Origin: Kofleriaceae bacterium
GTDB lineage: Bacteria > Myxococcota_A > Polyangia > Haliangiales > Haliangiaceae
DNA length: 44,909 bases
Direction: 5' to 3'
Assembly (NCBI GenBank): GCA_018058095.1
Contig: JAGPCO010000057.1
Location: 1-44,909 of the forward strand
Positions 7,075-15,357 of this stretch are shown here, piece by piece. The number at the start of each line of letters is the position of its first letter. The stretch's first letter is position 1. The position numbers were made by a program, and so were the translations under genes. Under the pieces are notes generated by a model. It worked only from the letters and a program-made list of their open reading frames with translations, was not told the origin of the DNA and did no database searches.

Positions 7075-8766
7075 GTGATCGCCCCGTGGGTGTCCGAAAC
7101 GGTGCTGCGCTGCGCCGACTGGCGCAGCGCGCTGGCCGGGCTGGCGCAGCAGCTGGTGCGCGAGCCCGGCTCGGCCGCGGCCGAGGCGCGCGCGCTCGAG
7201 CTCGGCGCCGCGCTCGAGTACGTCGACCCGGACGGCCGCCGCGCCATCGAGGTGTACGCCCTGGCCGGCGCCGAGGGCGAGGCGCGCGCGCTGGTGCTGG
7301 CCGAGCAGCTCGGCTGGTGGGACGCGCGGGCTCGCCTGCACGCCCGCGGCGCCGCCCGCGATCCGGCCCGGCTCCTCGACGAGGCCGAGGCGTGGTGGGA
7401 CGCGGACCAGCCGGCGCTGGCGGCGCAGGCGCTGGCCGGTGTTCGCGCCGCCGCCCCGACCGACCTGGCCCGGCGCGACGATCTGGCCCAGCTGCTCACC
7501 GGCAAGGAGCTGCTGGCGCGGGCCGAGCTCATCGCCGCCCGCGCCGAGCCGGCGACGACGGCCAGCGCCGACACGCTGGTCAGCGCGGCGCGGTTCGCCC
7601 TCGCCGCTGGTGCCGTCGACGAGGCGCAGCGCTGGCTCGAGGCGGCCATCGTCGCCCGCCCGGGCCATGGCCTGGCCAGCCAGCTGCTGCTGCGCTCGCT
7701 GCTGGCGACGGCGCCGGCCAAGCTGCGCGGCTTCCTGCGCCTGCGGCTCGACCGGCTCGGGCCGACCGCCTGGCTCGACGCCCTCCGCACCACCGCGCTG
7801 ACCCTGGTCGCGACGGATCATCATCGCGGCTACGGCCTGCGCCTGCTGCGCCAGGCGCTCGAGCGCGCCTACCAGGCCCGCCTGCCGAGCATCCCCGGTC
7901 ACCTGGCGATGTGGCACGTGCTGGCGGCGCAGGCCGCGGCCGACCGGACCCGGCGCGAGCTGTTCGACCTGGTCGTGGCCGGCCTGGGTGCGACGACCAC
8001 GCCGGTCGATCGCGTCTGGCTCGGCGCGCTCGCCACCGAGTGTTGCTTGCGCGACGCCGGCACCCCGATCCTGGCCGCCGCCTACGCCGACATGGTGGCC
8101 GAACACGCGCCCGACCACCCGACGGTGGCCGACGTGCTGGCGGCGATCGCGCCCGACCGCGGCGAGGAGCCGGCCGCTCCTGCGCCGGCGCCCACGGTGG
8201 TCGAGCGCGCCCCGGTGGCGCCGGGTCGAGCGGCGCCGACGACGCGGCCGGCGACGGTCCGCATCCCCGTCCCGACCGACCAGGCCGCACCGGCGCCGGC
8301 GCCGGCCGCCACGGCCCACCCCGCGCTGCGCCTGCCGCCGCTGCCGCGCCCGGCCTCGCCCCGCTCGGCGCCGGCGCTCGCCACCGGCCGTCCCACCCCG
8401 GCCCCGGTCCGGATCCCCGACTGGCCGGTGCCGCCGCCGGTGCCCGAGCCCGCCGGCGCGGTGCCTCGGTCGCGCCGCATCCTGATCCCCATCGACGTCC
8501 GCCTCGAGCTCGCCGATGGCTCGCGCACCGCCGGCCACAGCCGGGACCTGAGCGCGAGCGGCCTGTACGTCGTCACCCTGGCCGCGCCGGCGATCGGCGC
8601 CGAGGTCGGCCTGGTCCTGTCCGTGCCGGGGCCCGAGCCGTTCATGGAGGACGAGTACCAGGTGCGGGCGCGGGTGGCGCGTCGCGACGACGAGGGCCTC
8701 GGCCTCGAGCTGCTCGACGCCAGCGCCGCGCTGCTGACCGCGCTGGCCGCGCTGGCGCCGGCTTGA
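7075..8766 (+). CDS. Helical-repeat protein with C-terminal PilZ domain
   Basis: A 563-residue protein starting at GTG 7075. Residues 1-360 are Ala/Leu/Arg-rich helical hairpins, probably TPR-like. Residues 365-460 form a disordered Pro/Ala linker. Residues about 465-563 look like a PilZ domain: SRRILIPIDVRLEL at the start, then DLSASG at 491-496 matching the (D/N)xSxxG motif, and strands with GAEVGLVLSVPG. PilZ domains bind cyclic di-GMP through an RxxxR and the DxSxxG motif. Here the first motif has only Arg467-Arg468 and Ile where the distal Arg is expected, so ligand binding is uncertain. Likely cytoplasmic; its partners are unknown. Confidence 0.8.
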   Translation: MIAPWVSETVLRCADWRSALAGLAQQLVREPGSAAAEARALELGAALEYVDPDGRRAIEVYALAGAEGEARALVLAEQLGWWDARARLHARGAARDPARLLDEAEAWWDADQPALAAQALAGVRAAAPTDLARRDDLAQLLTGKELLARAELIAARAEPATTASADTLVSAARFALAAGAVDEAQRWLEAAIVARPGHGLASQLLLRSLLATAPAKLRGFLRLRLDRLGPTAWLDALRTTALTLVATDHHRGYGLRLLRQALERAYQARLPSIPGHLAMWHVLAAQAAADRTRRELFDLVVAGLGATTTPVDRVWLGALATECCLRDAGTPILAAAYADMVAEHAPDHPTVADVLAAIAPDRGEEPAAPAPAPTVVERAPVAPGRAAPTTRPATVRIPVPTDQAAPAPAPAATAHPALRLPPLPRPASPRSAPALATGRPTPAPVRIPDWPVPPPVPEPAGAVPRSRRILIPIDVRLELADGSRTAGHSRDLSASGLYVVTLAAPAIGAEVGLVLSVPGPEPFMEDEYQVRARVARRDDEGLGLELLDASAALLTALAALAPA

Positions 8767-8818
8767 TCCGGTTCAGTACGCTCAGCACCTTCGCTGGCGC
8801 TCGCCGCGTCCCCGGCCG

Positions 8819-8824
8819 TACCAT
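8819..8824 (+). promoter_or_regulatory. -10 hexamer TACCAT (leaderless)
   Basis: TACCAT ends six bases before the GTG at 8831. Confidence 0.5.
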
Positions 8825-8830
8825 CCCCCG

Positions 8831-9622
8831 GTGCTGCGCTGGTTGACCGAGCGGCGGCGGGCCCGCCTCGCCGCCGCGCCGTACCCGGCCGGCTGGGACA
8901 CGACGCTCGCGCGCAACGTCCGCGCCTGGGCCTGGCTCGACGACGACCAGCAGGCCCGGCTGCGCGATCTGATCCAGGTGTTCATCGCCGAGAAGCACTG
9001 GGAGGGCTGCGGGGGCCTGGTCCTCGACGACGAGATGCGGGTGACCATCGCCGCCTCGGCCTGCGTCATGATCCTCGGTCGCGACCACGACTTGCTGGGC
9101 GAGGTCGAGTCGATCCTGGTCTACCCCAGCGCCGTGGTGCTGCCCGACTCCGCCGCCGGTACGTTCGATGGCCGCCCGCGGGTGCACGGCGAGGGCACGG
9201 CCGTGCTCGGCCTGGCCCACCACGGCGGCCCGGTCGTGCTGGCGTGGGACGCGGTGCTGACCGGAGCCCGCAACGGTGGCGACGGACGCAACCTGGTGGT
9301 GCACGAGATCGCGCACAAGATCGACTTCCTCGACGGCGAGGCCGACGGCACCCCGCCGCTCGGCGGCGCGGCCCAGCGCCGGGCCTGGGCCCAGGCCTGC
9401 ACCAGCGCCTTCGCGGCCCACCAGCGAGGCGACGAGGATCTGCTCCGGGCCTATGCCACCGAGAACGAGGCCGAGTTCTTCGCCGTCGCCAGCGAGGTCT
9501 TCTTCGAGCGGCCGGCCCGGATGGCGCGCGAGCTGCCGGCGCTGTACGCCGTGCTGCGCGACTTCTATCGGCTCGACCTGGCGACCCGGCCGCGACGACC
9601 CGGGACCATCGCGGCGCCTTGA
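8831..9622 (+). CDS. mtfA: MtfA-type zinc peptidase (M90 family)
   Basis: This 263-residue cytoplasmic protein matches MtfA, a zinc aminopeptidase related to the anthrax lethal factor fold. In enterobacteria MtfA binds the Mlc repressor and modulates glucose PTS expression. Family features seen here are an N-terminal RRRARL segment, the strand ILVYPSAVV, a central strand PVVLAWDAVLTG, and NLVVHEIAHKIDFLDG with HExxH at 158-162. The EAEFFAVASEVFFERP helix (Glu215 region) supplies the further zinc ligand. Length and motif order fit the family. Here the role is likely peptidase activity only, since no PTS gene is nearby. The start is GTG. Confidence 0.9.
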   Translation: MLRWLTERRRARLAAAPYPAGWDTTLARNVRAWAWLDDDQQARLRDLIQVFIAEKHWEGCGGLVLDDEMRVTIAASACVMILGRDHDLLGEVESILVYPSAVVLPDSAAGTFDGRPRVHGEGTAVLGLAHHGGPVVLAWDAVLTGARNGGDGRNLVVHEIAHKIDFLDGEADGTPPLGGAAQRRAWAQACTSAFAAHQRGDEDLLRAYATENEAEFFAVASEVFFERPARMARELPALYAVLRDFYRLDLATRPRRPGTIAAP

Positions 9623-9684
9623 CCGCCCGCACCCCGCCCGTAGCCGTGGCCGGTCAAGCGCCGCCGTGGTGACGTCCGGGGCTA

Positions 9685-9705
9685 CGCCGTCCACCTGGGA
9701 CGGCG
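9685..9705 (+). terminator. Terminator-like hairpin between the peptidase and propeller genes
   Basis: CGCCGTCC and GGACGGCG form an 8-bp perfect stem with loop ACCTG, 63 bases after the upstream stop codon. There is no T-tract. Confidence 0.35.
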
Positions 9706-9712
9706 GGCGCGG

Positions 9713-9718
9713 TATCGT
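9713..9718 (+). promoter_or_regulatory. -10 hexamer TATCGT (leaderless)
   Basis: TATCGT ends eight bases before the GTG at 9727. Confidence 0.45.
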
Positions 9719-9726
9719 CGATTCGA

Positions 9727-10635
9727 GTGCGCGCGTTCCTGCTGCTGTTCCTGCTCGGACTCGGCCTGCCGATTGGTTGTGGTCGGGTCGACTTCGCCCT
9801 GGCGGGCATGGAGCGGGTCGGCGACGCCCCGACCGCCGGCGACGACGGGGCCGGCCCCGACGGCGCCCTGGCCGGCTGCACCGGGGCGTTCGCCGATCCG
9901 ATGCTGATCCCCGAGCTGGTCAGCGGCCAGTCCGAGGCGACCTTCCGGCTAACCGCCGACGAGCTGACCGGGGTGTTGTGGAGCACGCGGGGCGGCGTGA
10001 TCGATCTGTACCTGGCGGAGCGCCCGGATCGCGCCACCCCGTTCGCCCTGAGCGCGCTGACCACCCTCAACAGCACGGCCAACGAGTTCGACCCGTCGAT
10101 CGCGGCGGATGGCTCGCTGATCGTGTTCGCGTCCGGCCGCCCGGGCGGAGATGGTGGGCTCGACCTGTACGAGAGCATCGTCAACAACAACAGCTTCGCC
10201 GCGCCGGTCCGACTGGCCACCCTCGGCTCGAGCGCGGACGACCACCAGCCGTACCTGCGCGGCCTGGGCGAGCTGTACTTCGTGTCGACCCGGACCGGCC
10301 TGCCCCGCATCTACCGCGCGACACGGACCGGGCCGGGCGCATACCAGGCGCCGACGCTGGTCAGCGAGATCGGCGGCGCCGAGGAGTCCGATCCGGTCCC
10401 GACCGCGGACGGCCTGACCCTGTACTGGAGCTCGACCCGGGGCGGCGACGCGGGCAACGTGTACCGGGCGACGCGGGCCAGCCTGTCCGATCCCTTCGCC
10501 GACGTGGTCGAGCTGGGTGGCCTGACCTCGACCTCGATCGACGCCCCGAGCTGGATCTCGGTCGACGGCTGCCGCTTGTACATGAGCAGCGATCGCAGTG
10601 GTCAACCGCACGTGTACCTCGCCACGTCACCGTGA
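9727..10635 (+). CDS. PD40/TolB-type beta-propeller lipoprotein
   Basis: A 302-residue exported protein: MRAFLLLFLLGLGLPIGC is a lipoprotein signal, followed by an Asp/Gly/Ala linker. The body has repeated blades of the WD40-like PD40 kind. In each, a D-x-S/P-x-(I/W)-x-x-D-G motif precedes a strand such as LIVFASGRPGGDGGLDLY, LYFVSTRTGLPRIYRA, LYWSSTRGGDAGNVYRA or LYMSSDRSGQPHVYLA. About five or six blades can be counted. Such propellers usually bind proteins or peptidoglycan components in the periplasm. The specific partner is unknown. The gene stands alone on this strand, with a 211-base gap downstream. Confidence 0.85.
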   Translation: MRAFLLLFLLGLGLPIGCGRVDFALAGMERVGDAPTAGDDGAGPDGALAGCTGAFADPMLIPELVSGQSEATFRLTADELTGVLWSTRGGVIDLYLAERPDRATPFALSALTTLNSTANEFDPSIAADGSLIVFASGRPGGDGGLDLYESIVNNNSFAAPVRLATLGSSADDHQPYLRGLGELYFVSTRTGLPRIYRATRTGPGAYQAPTLVSEIGGAEESDPVPTADGLTLYWSSTRGGDAGNVYRATRASLSDPFADVVELGGLTSTSIDAPSWISVDGCRLYMSSDRSGQPHVYLATSP

Positions 10636-10698
10636 TCACGGCGGGGGCAGCGCGGCACGCGCAGCGCACGCCCCGGCGGCAACCGCGGTGGCCAGCAC

Positions 10699-10736
10699 GA
10701 TTCCTCGGGCGCCACCTCGGCGACGCGTGAGGAATC
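10699..10736. repeat. Inverted repeat GATTCCTC...GAGGAATC
   Basis: Perfect 8-bp arms (10699-10706 and 10729-10736) flank 22 bases in the 211-base gap between two lipoprotein genes. The arms are AT-richer than their surroundings. It could be a protein-binding site or a weak transcript hairpin; the rest of the gap shows nothing I recognise. Confidence 0.4.
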
Positions 10737-10846
10737 TTCGCCGCGGCGCGGGTCGCCACGGCTACCCGATCGGCCACGTCAACCCTCGGGCGTTCGAGCA
10801 TCGTGGGCGGCGGCGAGGTGGCACACCGGTTGCTCGTTGGGGCGGC

Positions 10847-12022
10847 ATGCTCCACCGCTCGACGCTCGTGATCGCCCTCCTCGGCGCGGCCTCCGCCACC
10901 CTCGGCTGCGTGGCCAACCTCGATGACGCGGGCGGCGACCCCGCTGGCGGCAAGGCCGATGGCGCCAGCGCCGCGTGCGCCCGTCAGCACATCGAGTGGC
11001 TGCTGCAGTCGTTCCGGCCGGCGCTCGAGGCCGCGCCGCTCGACCCGGCCCGGGTCACCCAGCTCGAGGCGCTGGCGCAGGAGGCGCCGTGCCGGGGCGA
11101 GATCGTCGGCCCGGGCGCATGGACGACCTGGTTCGACCTGACCGGCGTCCACGTCCTGGCCCCGTACTTCCAGCAGCACGCCGCCGCGGCCACCGCCCTG
11201 CTGCAGCCCGGCACCGCCGCCTACCACGACCACGACCGCTTCGCCGACGCGACCCGACCCGCGCCGGAGGTCCTGGCCGCCTGGGACGTGATGCAGGCCG
11301 CGGCACCGATCGTCGTCGCCGACCACCTGGCGATGAGCGAGTGGATGGGGCGCTACCTCGTCCACGCCGAGCAGGTGTACGCGCCGCTGCGCACCGCCGC
11401 CGGCAACGAGGTGGTCGAGCCAACCTGGGCGCTGACCGCGGGGGAGGCCCAGTTCCTCGGCCTGCTCGCGCAGAGCCAGCCCCGCCAGGGGCAGGACGGC
11501 GCCTACGCCGCCTGGGTCGAGCTGCTTGGCAACACGCTGGCGGACGGCTTCACCGTCGATGACAGCGACGACTTCAACGCCTTCGTACCCGACGCCGGCT
11601 GCCGCGAGGGAGAGCCGGCGCCGTGTGGCCGCGTCGCCGCCTTGACCCGGCTGGCCAGCCTGGCCCCGTCGGCCCGTGGGCCCCTCGACAGCGCGGCCTG
11701 GATGCACGTGCTGGCGCTGTGGGCGATGACCACCCCGGCCGAAGGTGACCTCGCCGAGCCCGGCTACCTCGACCAGCTGCGCTGGGTCGACCGGGCCCGG
11801 CCGACCACCCTGTCCGGGCTCGGCGCCTACCAGACCTGGCTCGAGGCGGTGGCCGACACCGACCACGCCGGGGTGCTGACCCGGTCCGTGCTGCCGGCCC
11901 GGCCGTGTACCGACGCCGCCGCCGCCGACGACGCTGCGCGCGCACACGAGGCCTTCCTGGCCGCCAACCCGGCGCTGGCCGCGAACCTGCGCAGCGCGAC
12001 CGCACCGATCCGCTGCCGCTGA
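10847..12022 (+). CDS. Uncharacterised lipoprotein, 391 residues
   Basis: MLHRSTLVIALLGAASATLGC is a clear lipoprotein signal, so ATG 10847 is preferred over the upstream open extension. The mature protein is rich in Ala, Asp and Trp and predicted mostly helical. Six or so cysteines (for example in CARQH, APCRGE, DAGCREG, APCGR, RPCTD and PIRCR) suggest periplasmic disulfides. No known domain is recognisable. No Shine-Dalgarno sequence or TANNNT hexamer is evident upstream. The gene appears monocistronic and is followed by a good intrinsic-terminator candidate. Confidence 0.75.
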   Translation: MLHRSTLVIALLGAASATLGCVANLDDAGGDPAGGKADGASAACARQHIEWLLQSFRPALEAAPLDPARVTQLEALAQEAPCRGEIVGPGAWTTWFDLTGVHVLAPYFQQHAAAATALLQPGTAAYHDHDRFADATRPAPEVLAAWDVMQAAAPIVVADHLAMSEWMGRYLVHAEQVYAPLRTAAGNEVVEPTWALTAGEAQFLGLLAQSQPRQGQDGAYAAWVELLGNTLADGFTVDDSDDFNAFVPDAGCREGEPAPCGRVAALTRLASLAPSARGPLDSAAWMHVLALWAMTTPAEGDLAEPGYLDQLRWVDRARPTTLSGLGAYQTWLEAVADTDHAGVLTRSVLPARPCTDAAAADDAARAHEAFLAANPALAANLRSATAPIRCR

Positions 12023-12056
12023 CGACCCGGCCCTCGCGGACCGCGTAGCCTGTAAG

Positions 12057-12083
12057 GCCGCGGCTCGCCGCGGCGTTCTTTCT
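12057..12083 (+). terminator. Intrinsic terminator candidate with T-rich tail
   Basis: GCCGCGG (12057-12063), loop CTCG and CCGCGGC (12068-12074) form a perfect 7-bp stem followed by GTTCTTTCTC. It lies 34 bases after the upstream stop codon and ends immediately before the GTG at 12085, so it could also act as an attenuator for that gene. Confidence 0.6.
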
Positions 12084-12084
12084 C

Positions 12085-12669
12085 GTGCTGCCCATCCGCG
12101 CCCGTCGCCTCACCACCGCCATGCTGGTCGTGCTGCTCTCCGCCGTCGCGGGGTGCCACGTCGGCGCCAGGGCGCGGTGCCCGACCCCGACGATGCAGGT
12201 CGAGGCGATCCGCCTGACCGGGCGGGCCGTATCAGACCTGGCGCGGACGGCGTCGGCGCCGCAGCTGCTGGCCCGGGCCGAGCCGATGGCAGCGCCGCCG
12301 TACCAGGCCCTCGACCCGAACGACGGCAACGGGCCCATGCAACAGGTCGACGAGGTCGCCGCCGTGCGCGCCTTCGCCGCCGCCACCGACTTCGCGCGAT
12401 CCGACGTGATGCTGGTGCCGGTCGGCGGTGACCGGCAGCGCCTGGTCGGCCTGTTCGCAGAGGGGGACGGCGAGTTCGTGCTGCGCTTCACGGCCGACTG
12501 TCCGCCGTGTGCGGGCGGCGATCCGGGCAGCTACTACGCGGCCGCTGGCGCGGTCGGTGCGAGCCGCCGCCCCGGTACGATGGCGGTGACGGTGCCCAAG
12601 GGCGCGCCGATCACCGTCAAGCTGTGCGGCATGCGGTCGTGCGGCGGCTGCCCGCGCAACGTGCCGTGA
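12085..12669 (+). CDS. Uncharacterised lipoprotein, 194 residues
   Basis: Starting at GTG 12085, the protein has a basic n-region (RARR), a hydrophobic core and a lipobox AVAGC. An internal ATG at 12121 is an alternative start. The mature part holds a beta-rich domain, with strands around SDVMLVPVGGDRQRLVGLFA and GEFVLRFTADC. A cysteine-rich tail contains CPPC and CGMRSCGGC. Paired CxxC motifs could bind metal or form disulfides. No family was recognised. The gene is convergent with the isomerase-like gene, with 15 bases between stop codons. Confidence 0.7.
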   Translation: MLPIRARRLTTAMLVVLLSAVAGCHVGARARCPTPTMQVEAIRLTGRAVSDLARTASAPQLLARAEPMAAPPYQALDPNDGNGPMQQVDEVAAVRAFAAATDFARSDVMLVPVGGDRQRLVGLFAEGDGEFVLRFTADCPPCAGGDPGSYYAAAGAVGASRRPGTMAVTVPKGAPITVKLCGMRSCGGCPRNVP

Positions 12670-12684
12670 CCTGACCCGGCGCGC

Positions 12685-13284
12685 TCAGCGCGCGCGCAGC
12701 GCGGCCTCGACCAGCGGCAGGCGGTCGTTGCCGAAGAACAGCTGCTCGCCCAGAAACATCGCCGGCGCGCCGAACGCGCCGCGCCGGATGGCCTCGTCGG
12801 TGCTGGCCCGCAGGTGATCCTTGCTGGCGGGCGCGTCGATCGCCGCGACGACGACGTCGCCGTCGCCGCCGGCGGCGCGCACACAGGCGGAGATCACCGC
12901 GTCGGCCGACACGTCCTGGTCGTCGATCCAGTAGGCCCGGAACAGCGCGGTCGCCGCGGCCGCCACCGCGTCCGCGCCACCGGCCAGCTCGATCGCGGCC
13001 AGCGCGCGCTGGGTCCGCAGCGTGTTGATCGGGAACCGGCTCGGGACCCGGATCGGCACGCCGTAGTGGTGCGACCACAGCTGCAGGTCGTGCATCATCC
13101 AGCGCGCCTTGGCCGGGATACGCGCCGGCATGTCGTTGCCGGTGGCCTTGAACACCGCGCCGAGCAGGAACGGACGCCAGCGCACGACGACGCCGGTGCG
13201 AGCGGCCAGCCCGGGCAGCTGCGTCGAGGCCAGGTAGCTGTAGGCCGAGCCGATGTCGAAGAAGAACTCGAGCTGCGTCGCCAT
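12685..13284 (-). CDS. 2-hydroxychromene-2-carboxylate isomerase family protein (DsbA fold)
   Basis: A 199-residue protein of the kappa-GST / HCCA isomerase family (thioredoxin-like DsbA superfamily). It starts MATQLEFFFDIGSAYSYLAS, where the GS-x-YSYLA segment holds the serine that replaces the DsbA cysteine. It then has VVVRWRPFLLGAVFKATGN and a helical insertion containing FRAYWIDDQD. The usual late motif GAFGAPAMFLGEQLFFGNDRL carries the cis-proline. Characterised relatives use glutathione to isomerise naphthalene breakdown products or act as mitochondrial-type GSTs; no aromatic-degradation genes are nearby. ATG 13284 is supported by TACGTT seven bases upstream. Probably cytoplasmic. Confidence 0.88.
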   Translation of the reverse strand: MATQLEFFFDIGSAYSYLASTQLPGLAARTGVVVRWRPFLLGAVFKATGNDMPARIPAKARWMMHDLQLWSHHYGVPIRVPSRFPINTLRTQRALAAIELAGGADAVAAAATALFRAYWIDDQDVSADAVISACVRAAGGDGDVVVAAIDAPASKDHLRASTDEAIRRGAFGAPAMFLGEQLFFGNDRLPLVEAALRAR

Positions 13285-13291
13285 GGGCACG

Positions 13292-13297
13292 AACGTA
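13292..13297 (-). promoter_or_regulatory. -10 hexamer TACGTT (leaderless)
   Basis: TACGTT ends seven bases before the minus-strand ATG at 13284, back to back with the plus-strand TACGCT at 13335-13340. Confidence 0.5.
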
Positions 13298-13334
13298 GCA
13301 GGTTGTCGATCGGCCAGCCCCGCGCCGCCTCGGG

Positions 13335-13340
13335 TACGCT
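13335..13340 (+). promoter_or_regulatory. -10 hexamer TACGCT (leaderless)
   Basis: TACGCT ends six bases before the GTG at 13347. Confidence 0.5.
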
Positions 13341-13346
13341 GTCGGG

Positions 13347-14069
13347 GTGCACCGCTCAACCTCGCTGATCGTGTCCGGCTGGCTCGGCCTGCTCGCGGCC
13401 TGCCCGGGCCCGACCCCGACCCCGACCACGCCCCCTCCCCCGGTGGCCACGCCGATCGAGGTCGTGCCGGTCGACGCGGCGGCGCCCGCCATCGACCGCT
13501 CGCCGTACGCGCTCGACGAGGCGCTGGCCGACGTGCTGGCCGAGCCGCTCACCCACGTCGGCACCGGCGAGTGGTTCGGGCTGTCGCGCTTCTACGCCTG
13601 CGCCTACCGCAACTCGCGAGCGATCGTCGTCAACCTGTACTGCGCACCACGCGAGATCGCGGCGTTTGGCCTGGTCGTGCTGTCGCCCAACCGCGGCCGG
13701 GCCTACCTCTATGCCGAGGCCAAGGCGCCGGTCAGCACCGTGCGCCGCGCCGACTACTTCACGTTCAAGGGTGAGACCTCGCCGGCGATCGTCGATGCGC
13801 AGGTGCCCGCGCTCGAGCTCGGCTTCACGCTCGACCAGCTGCGGGCGTGGGACGAGCAGCGCTACCGCGCCTATCAGCCCGGCTGTTTCGGCGGCGTCGA
13901 GGGCGGCGCGCCGCAGGGCGGGTGCCTGCAGGCCCTGCGTGACCAGGCGCCGGCGTGGGCCGCCCGCAACCAGCCGCTGCTGGCCGACCCGCCCGAGGCC
14001 TGGTACCAGGTCGTCCGCCTGCTGCGCGGTCGGGCCACCGTCGAGGGCCGCGAGCCGCGCCGGCGCTGA
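13347..14069 (+). CDS. Uncharacterised lipoprotein, 240 residues
   Basis: The GTG start gives a signal peptide ending LLAAC, followed by a Pro/Thr linker. The mature domain (about 50-230) has alternating strands and helices, with sequences such as EWFGLSRFYACAYRNSRAIV and AFGLVVLSPNRGRAYLYAEA, and Cys residues that could pair in the periplasm. No family could be assigned. It is divergent from the isomerase gene with 62 bases between starts, so the two may share a regulatory region. Confidence 0.72.
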   Translation: MHRSTSLIVSGWLGLLAACPGPTPTPTTPPPPVATPIEVVPVDAAAPAIDRSPYALDEALADVLAEPLTHVGTGEWFGLSRFYACAYRNSRAIVVNLYCAPREIAAFGLVVLSPNRGRAYLYAEAKAPVSTVRRADYFTFKGETSPAIVDAQVPALELGFTLDQLRAWDEQRYRAYQPGCFGGVEGGAPQGGCLQALRDQAPAWAARNQPLLADPPEAWYQVVRLLRGRATVEGREPRRR

Positions 14070-14128
14070 CCACGACGGGCCCCAGGTGTGCAGGTTTGGG
14101 ACACTTCCGATCGGCGACCGCGCCGGCC

Positions 14129-14134
14129 TACACT
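14129..14134 (+). promoter_or_regulatory. -10 hexamer TACACT (leaderless)
   Basis: TACACT ends seven bases before ATG 14142, supporting that start over an upstream in-frame codon at 14088. Confidence 0.5.
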
Positions 14135-14141
14135 GCGGGTC

Positions 14142-15350
14142 ATGATCGCTCCGCTCGTGCGTGGGGTCTTGCTCTGTGGCTGGCTGGTGGCGTGCGCCGG
14201 CGAGATCGACGGCGGTGGCGATCCACCCCCGCCCATGGCCGAGCCCAACGCCGGGTGCGCCGAGGGCTGCCACGGATCGGACAACACCAACGCGCCGCCG
14301 ATGAGCGTGTCGGGCGCGACCGACACCACCTCGGTGGCGGTCGGCGCCCACCGCGCCCACCTCGCCACCACCGGCGTGGCCTGGCACCGCCAGGTCGCGT
14401 GCTCCGACTGCCACGTGGTCCCGGCCACGGTCGGCGCCGCCGGCCACATGGATGGCGACAACCGCGCCGAGCTGACCTTCTCGGCCATCGCCGCGCCCGG
14501 AACCTGGAGCGGGGCGACCTGCACCGTCGGCTGCCACGGCTCGGCGGCGTGGGGTGGGACCAGCCCGACCCCGACCTGGACCCAGGTCGATGGCACCCAG
14601 GCCCAGTGCGGCAGCTGCCACGGCGCGCCGCCGCCACCACCCCACCCGGCCGGCCCGGCGGCGATGAACTGCGCGACCTGCCACCCGACGATGGAGGAGA
14701 ACTCGCTGCGCTTCCGCGATCCGGCCCGGCACATCGACGGCACGGTCGACTTCGTCGACGCCGGCGCCACCGGCGGGTGCACCACCTGCCATGGCGGGGC
14801 CACCTCGTCGGCGCCGCCGGTCGACCTGGCCGGCAACACCGCGCCGACCGCGCGCGGGGTCGGTGCCCACCAGGCCCACCTGATGACCTCGACCTGGCGT
14901 CACGAGATCGTGTGCAGCAGCTGCCACGTCGTGCCCAGCACCAACGACGCGCCCGGCCACCGCGACGGCGACAACGTGGCCGAGGTCCGCTTCGACACGC
15001 TCAACCCGCAGGGCACCTACGCTCCGACCTCGTGCGCGACGCTGTACTGCCACGGCAACGGCCGGGGCAACAACGGCTCCGCGTCGTGGATCACCCCGGG
15101 CGCCCTCGACTGCACCTCGTGCCACGCCGTCGACGGCAACGGCATGTCGGGCGATCACGACGAGCACGTCGACGAGGAGAACCTGCCGTGTACGGCCTGC
15201 CACGCCTCGGTCGCCGGCGCCGGCCTGACCATCATCAACGCCACCCTGCACGTCAACGGCGTCCGCGAGGTGCAGATGGCCCGCGGCACCTACAACCCGG
15301 CGACCCGGACCTGCACCAACACCGGCTGCCACGGTTCCGAGCGCTGGTAG
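14142..15350 (+). CDS. Multiheme cytochrome c lipoprotein with CX2-4CH motifs
   Basis: A 402-residue exported protein with lipobox LVAC and Cys-His motifs for covalent heme c. I count eleven: seven CXXCH (CSDCH, CGSCH, CATCH, CTTCH, CSSCH, CTSCH, CTACH), two CX3CH (CAEGCH, CTVGCH) and two CX4CH (CATLYCH, CTNTGCH). This is the Geobacter-type CxxxxCH...CXXCH family (TIGR01904-like). The chain is three related units. Each starts H-x-x-H, then CXXCH with a V-V-P after it in the first two. A G-H-x-D-G-D-N stretch follows in the first two units, and each ends in a variant motif and CHG...W. The role is probably periplasmic or outer-membrane electron transfer. Whether the CX3CH sites carry heme is uncertain. 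Confidence 0.9.
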   Translation: MIAPLVRGVLLCGWLVACAGEIDGGGDPPPPMAEPNAGCAEGCHGSDNTNAPPMSVSGATDTTSVAVGAHRAHLATTGVAWHRQVACSDCHVVPATVGAAGHMDGDNRAELTFSAIAAPGTWSGATCTVGCHGSAAWGGTSPTPTWTQVDGTQAQCGSCHGAPPPPPHPAGPAAMNCATCHPTMEENSLRFRDPARHIDGTVDFVDAGATGGCTTCHGGATSSAPPVDLAGNTAPTARGVGAHQAHLMTSTWRHEIVCSSCHVVPSTNDAPGHRDGDNVAEVRFDTLNPQGTYAPTSCATLYCHGNGRGNNGSASWITPGALDCTSCHAVDGNGMSGDHDEHVDEENLPCTACHASVAGAGLTIINATLHVNGVREVQMARGTYNPATRTCTNTGCHGSERW

Positions 15351-15357
15351 CTGGCGG

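Noticed and set aside
10598-10846. N-terminal extension of the lipoprotein at 10847
   Set aside because: It overlaps the previous gene and gives an Arg/Pro-rich sequence before a perfect lipoprotein signal.
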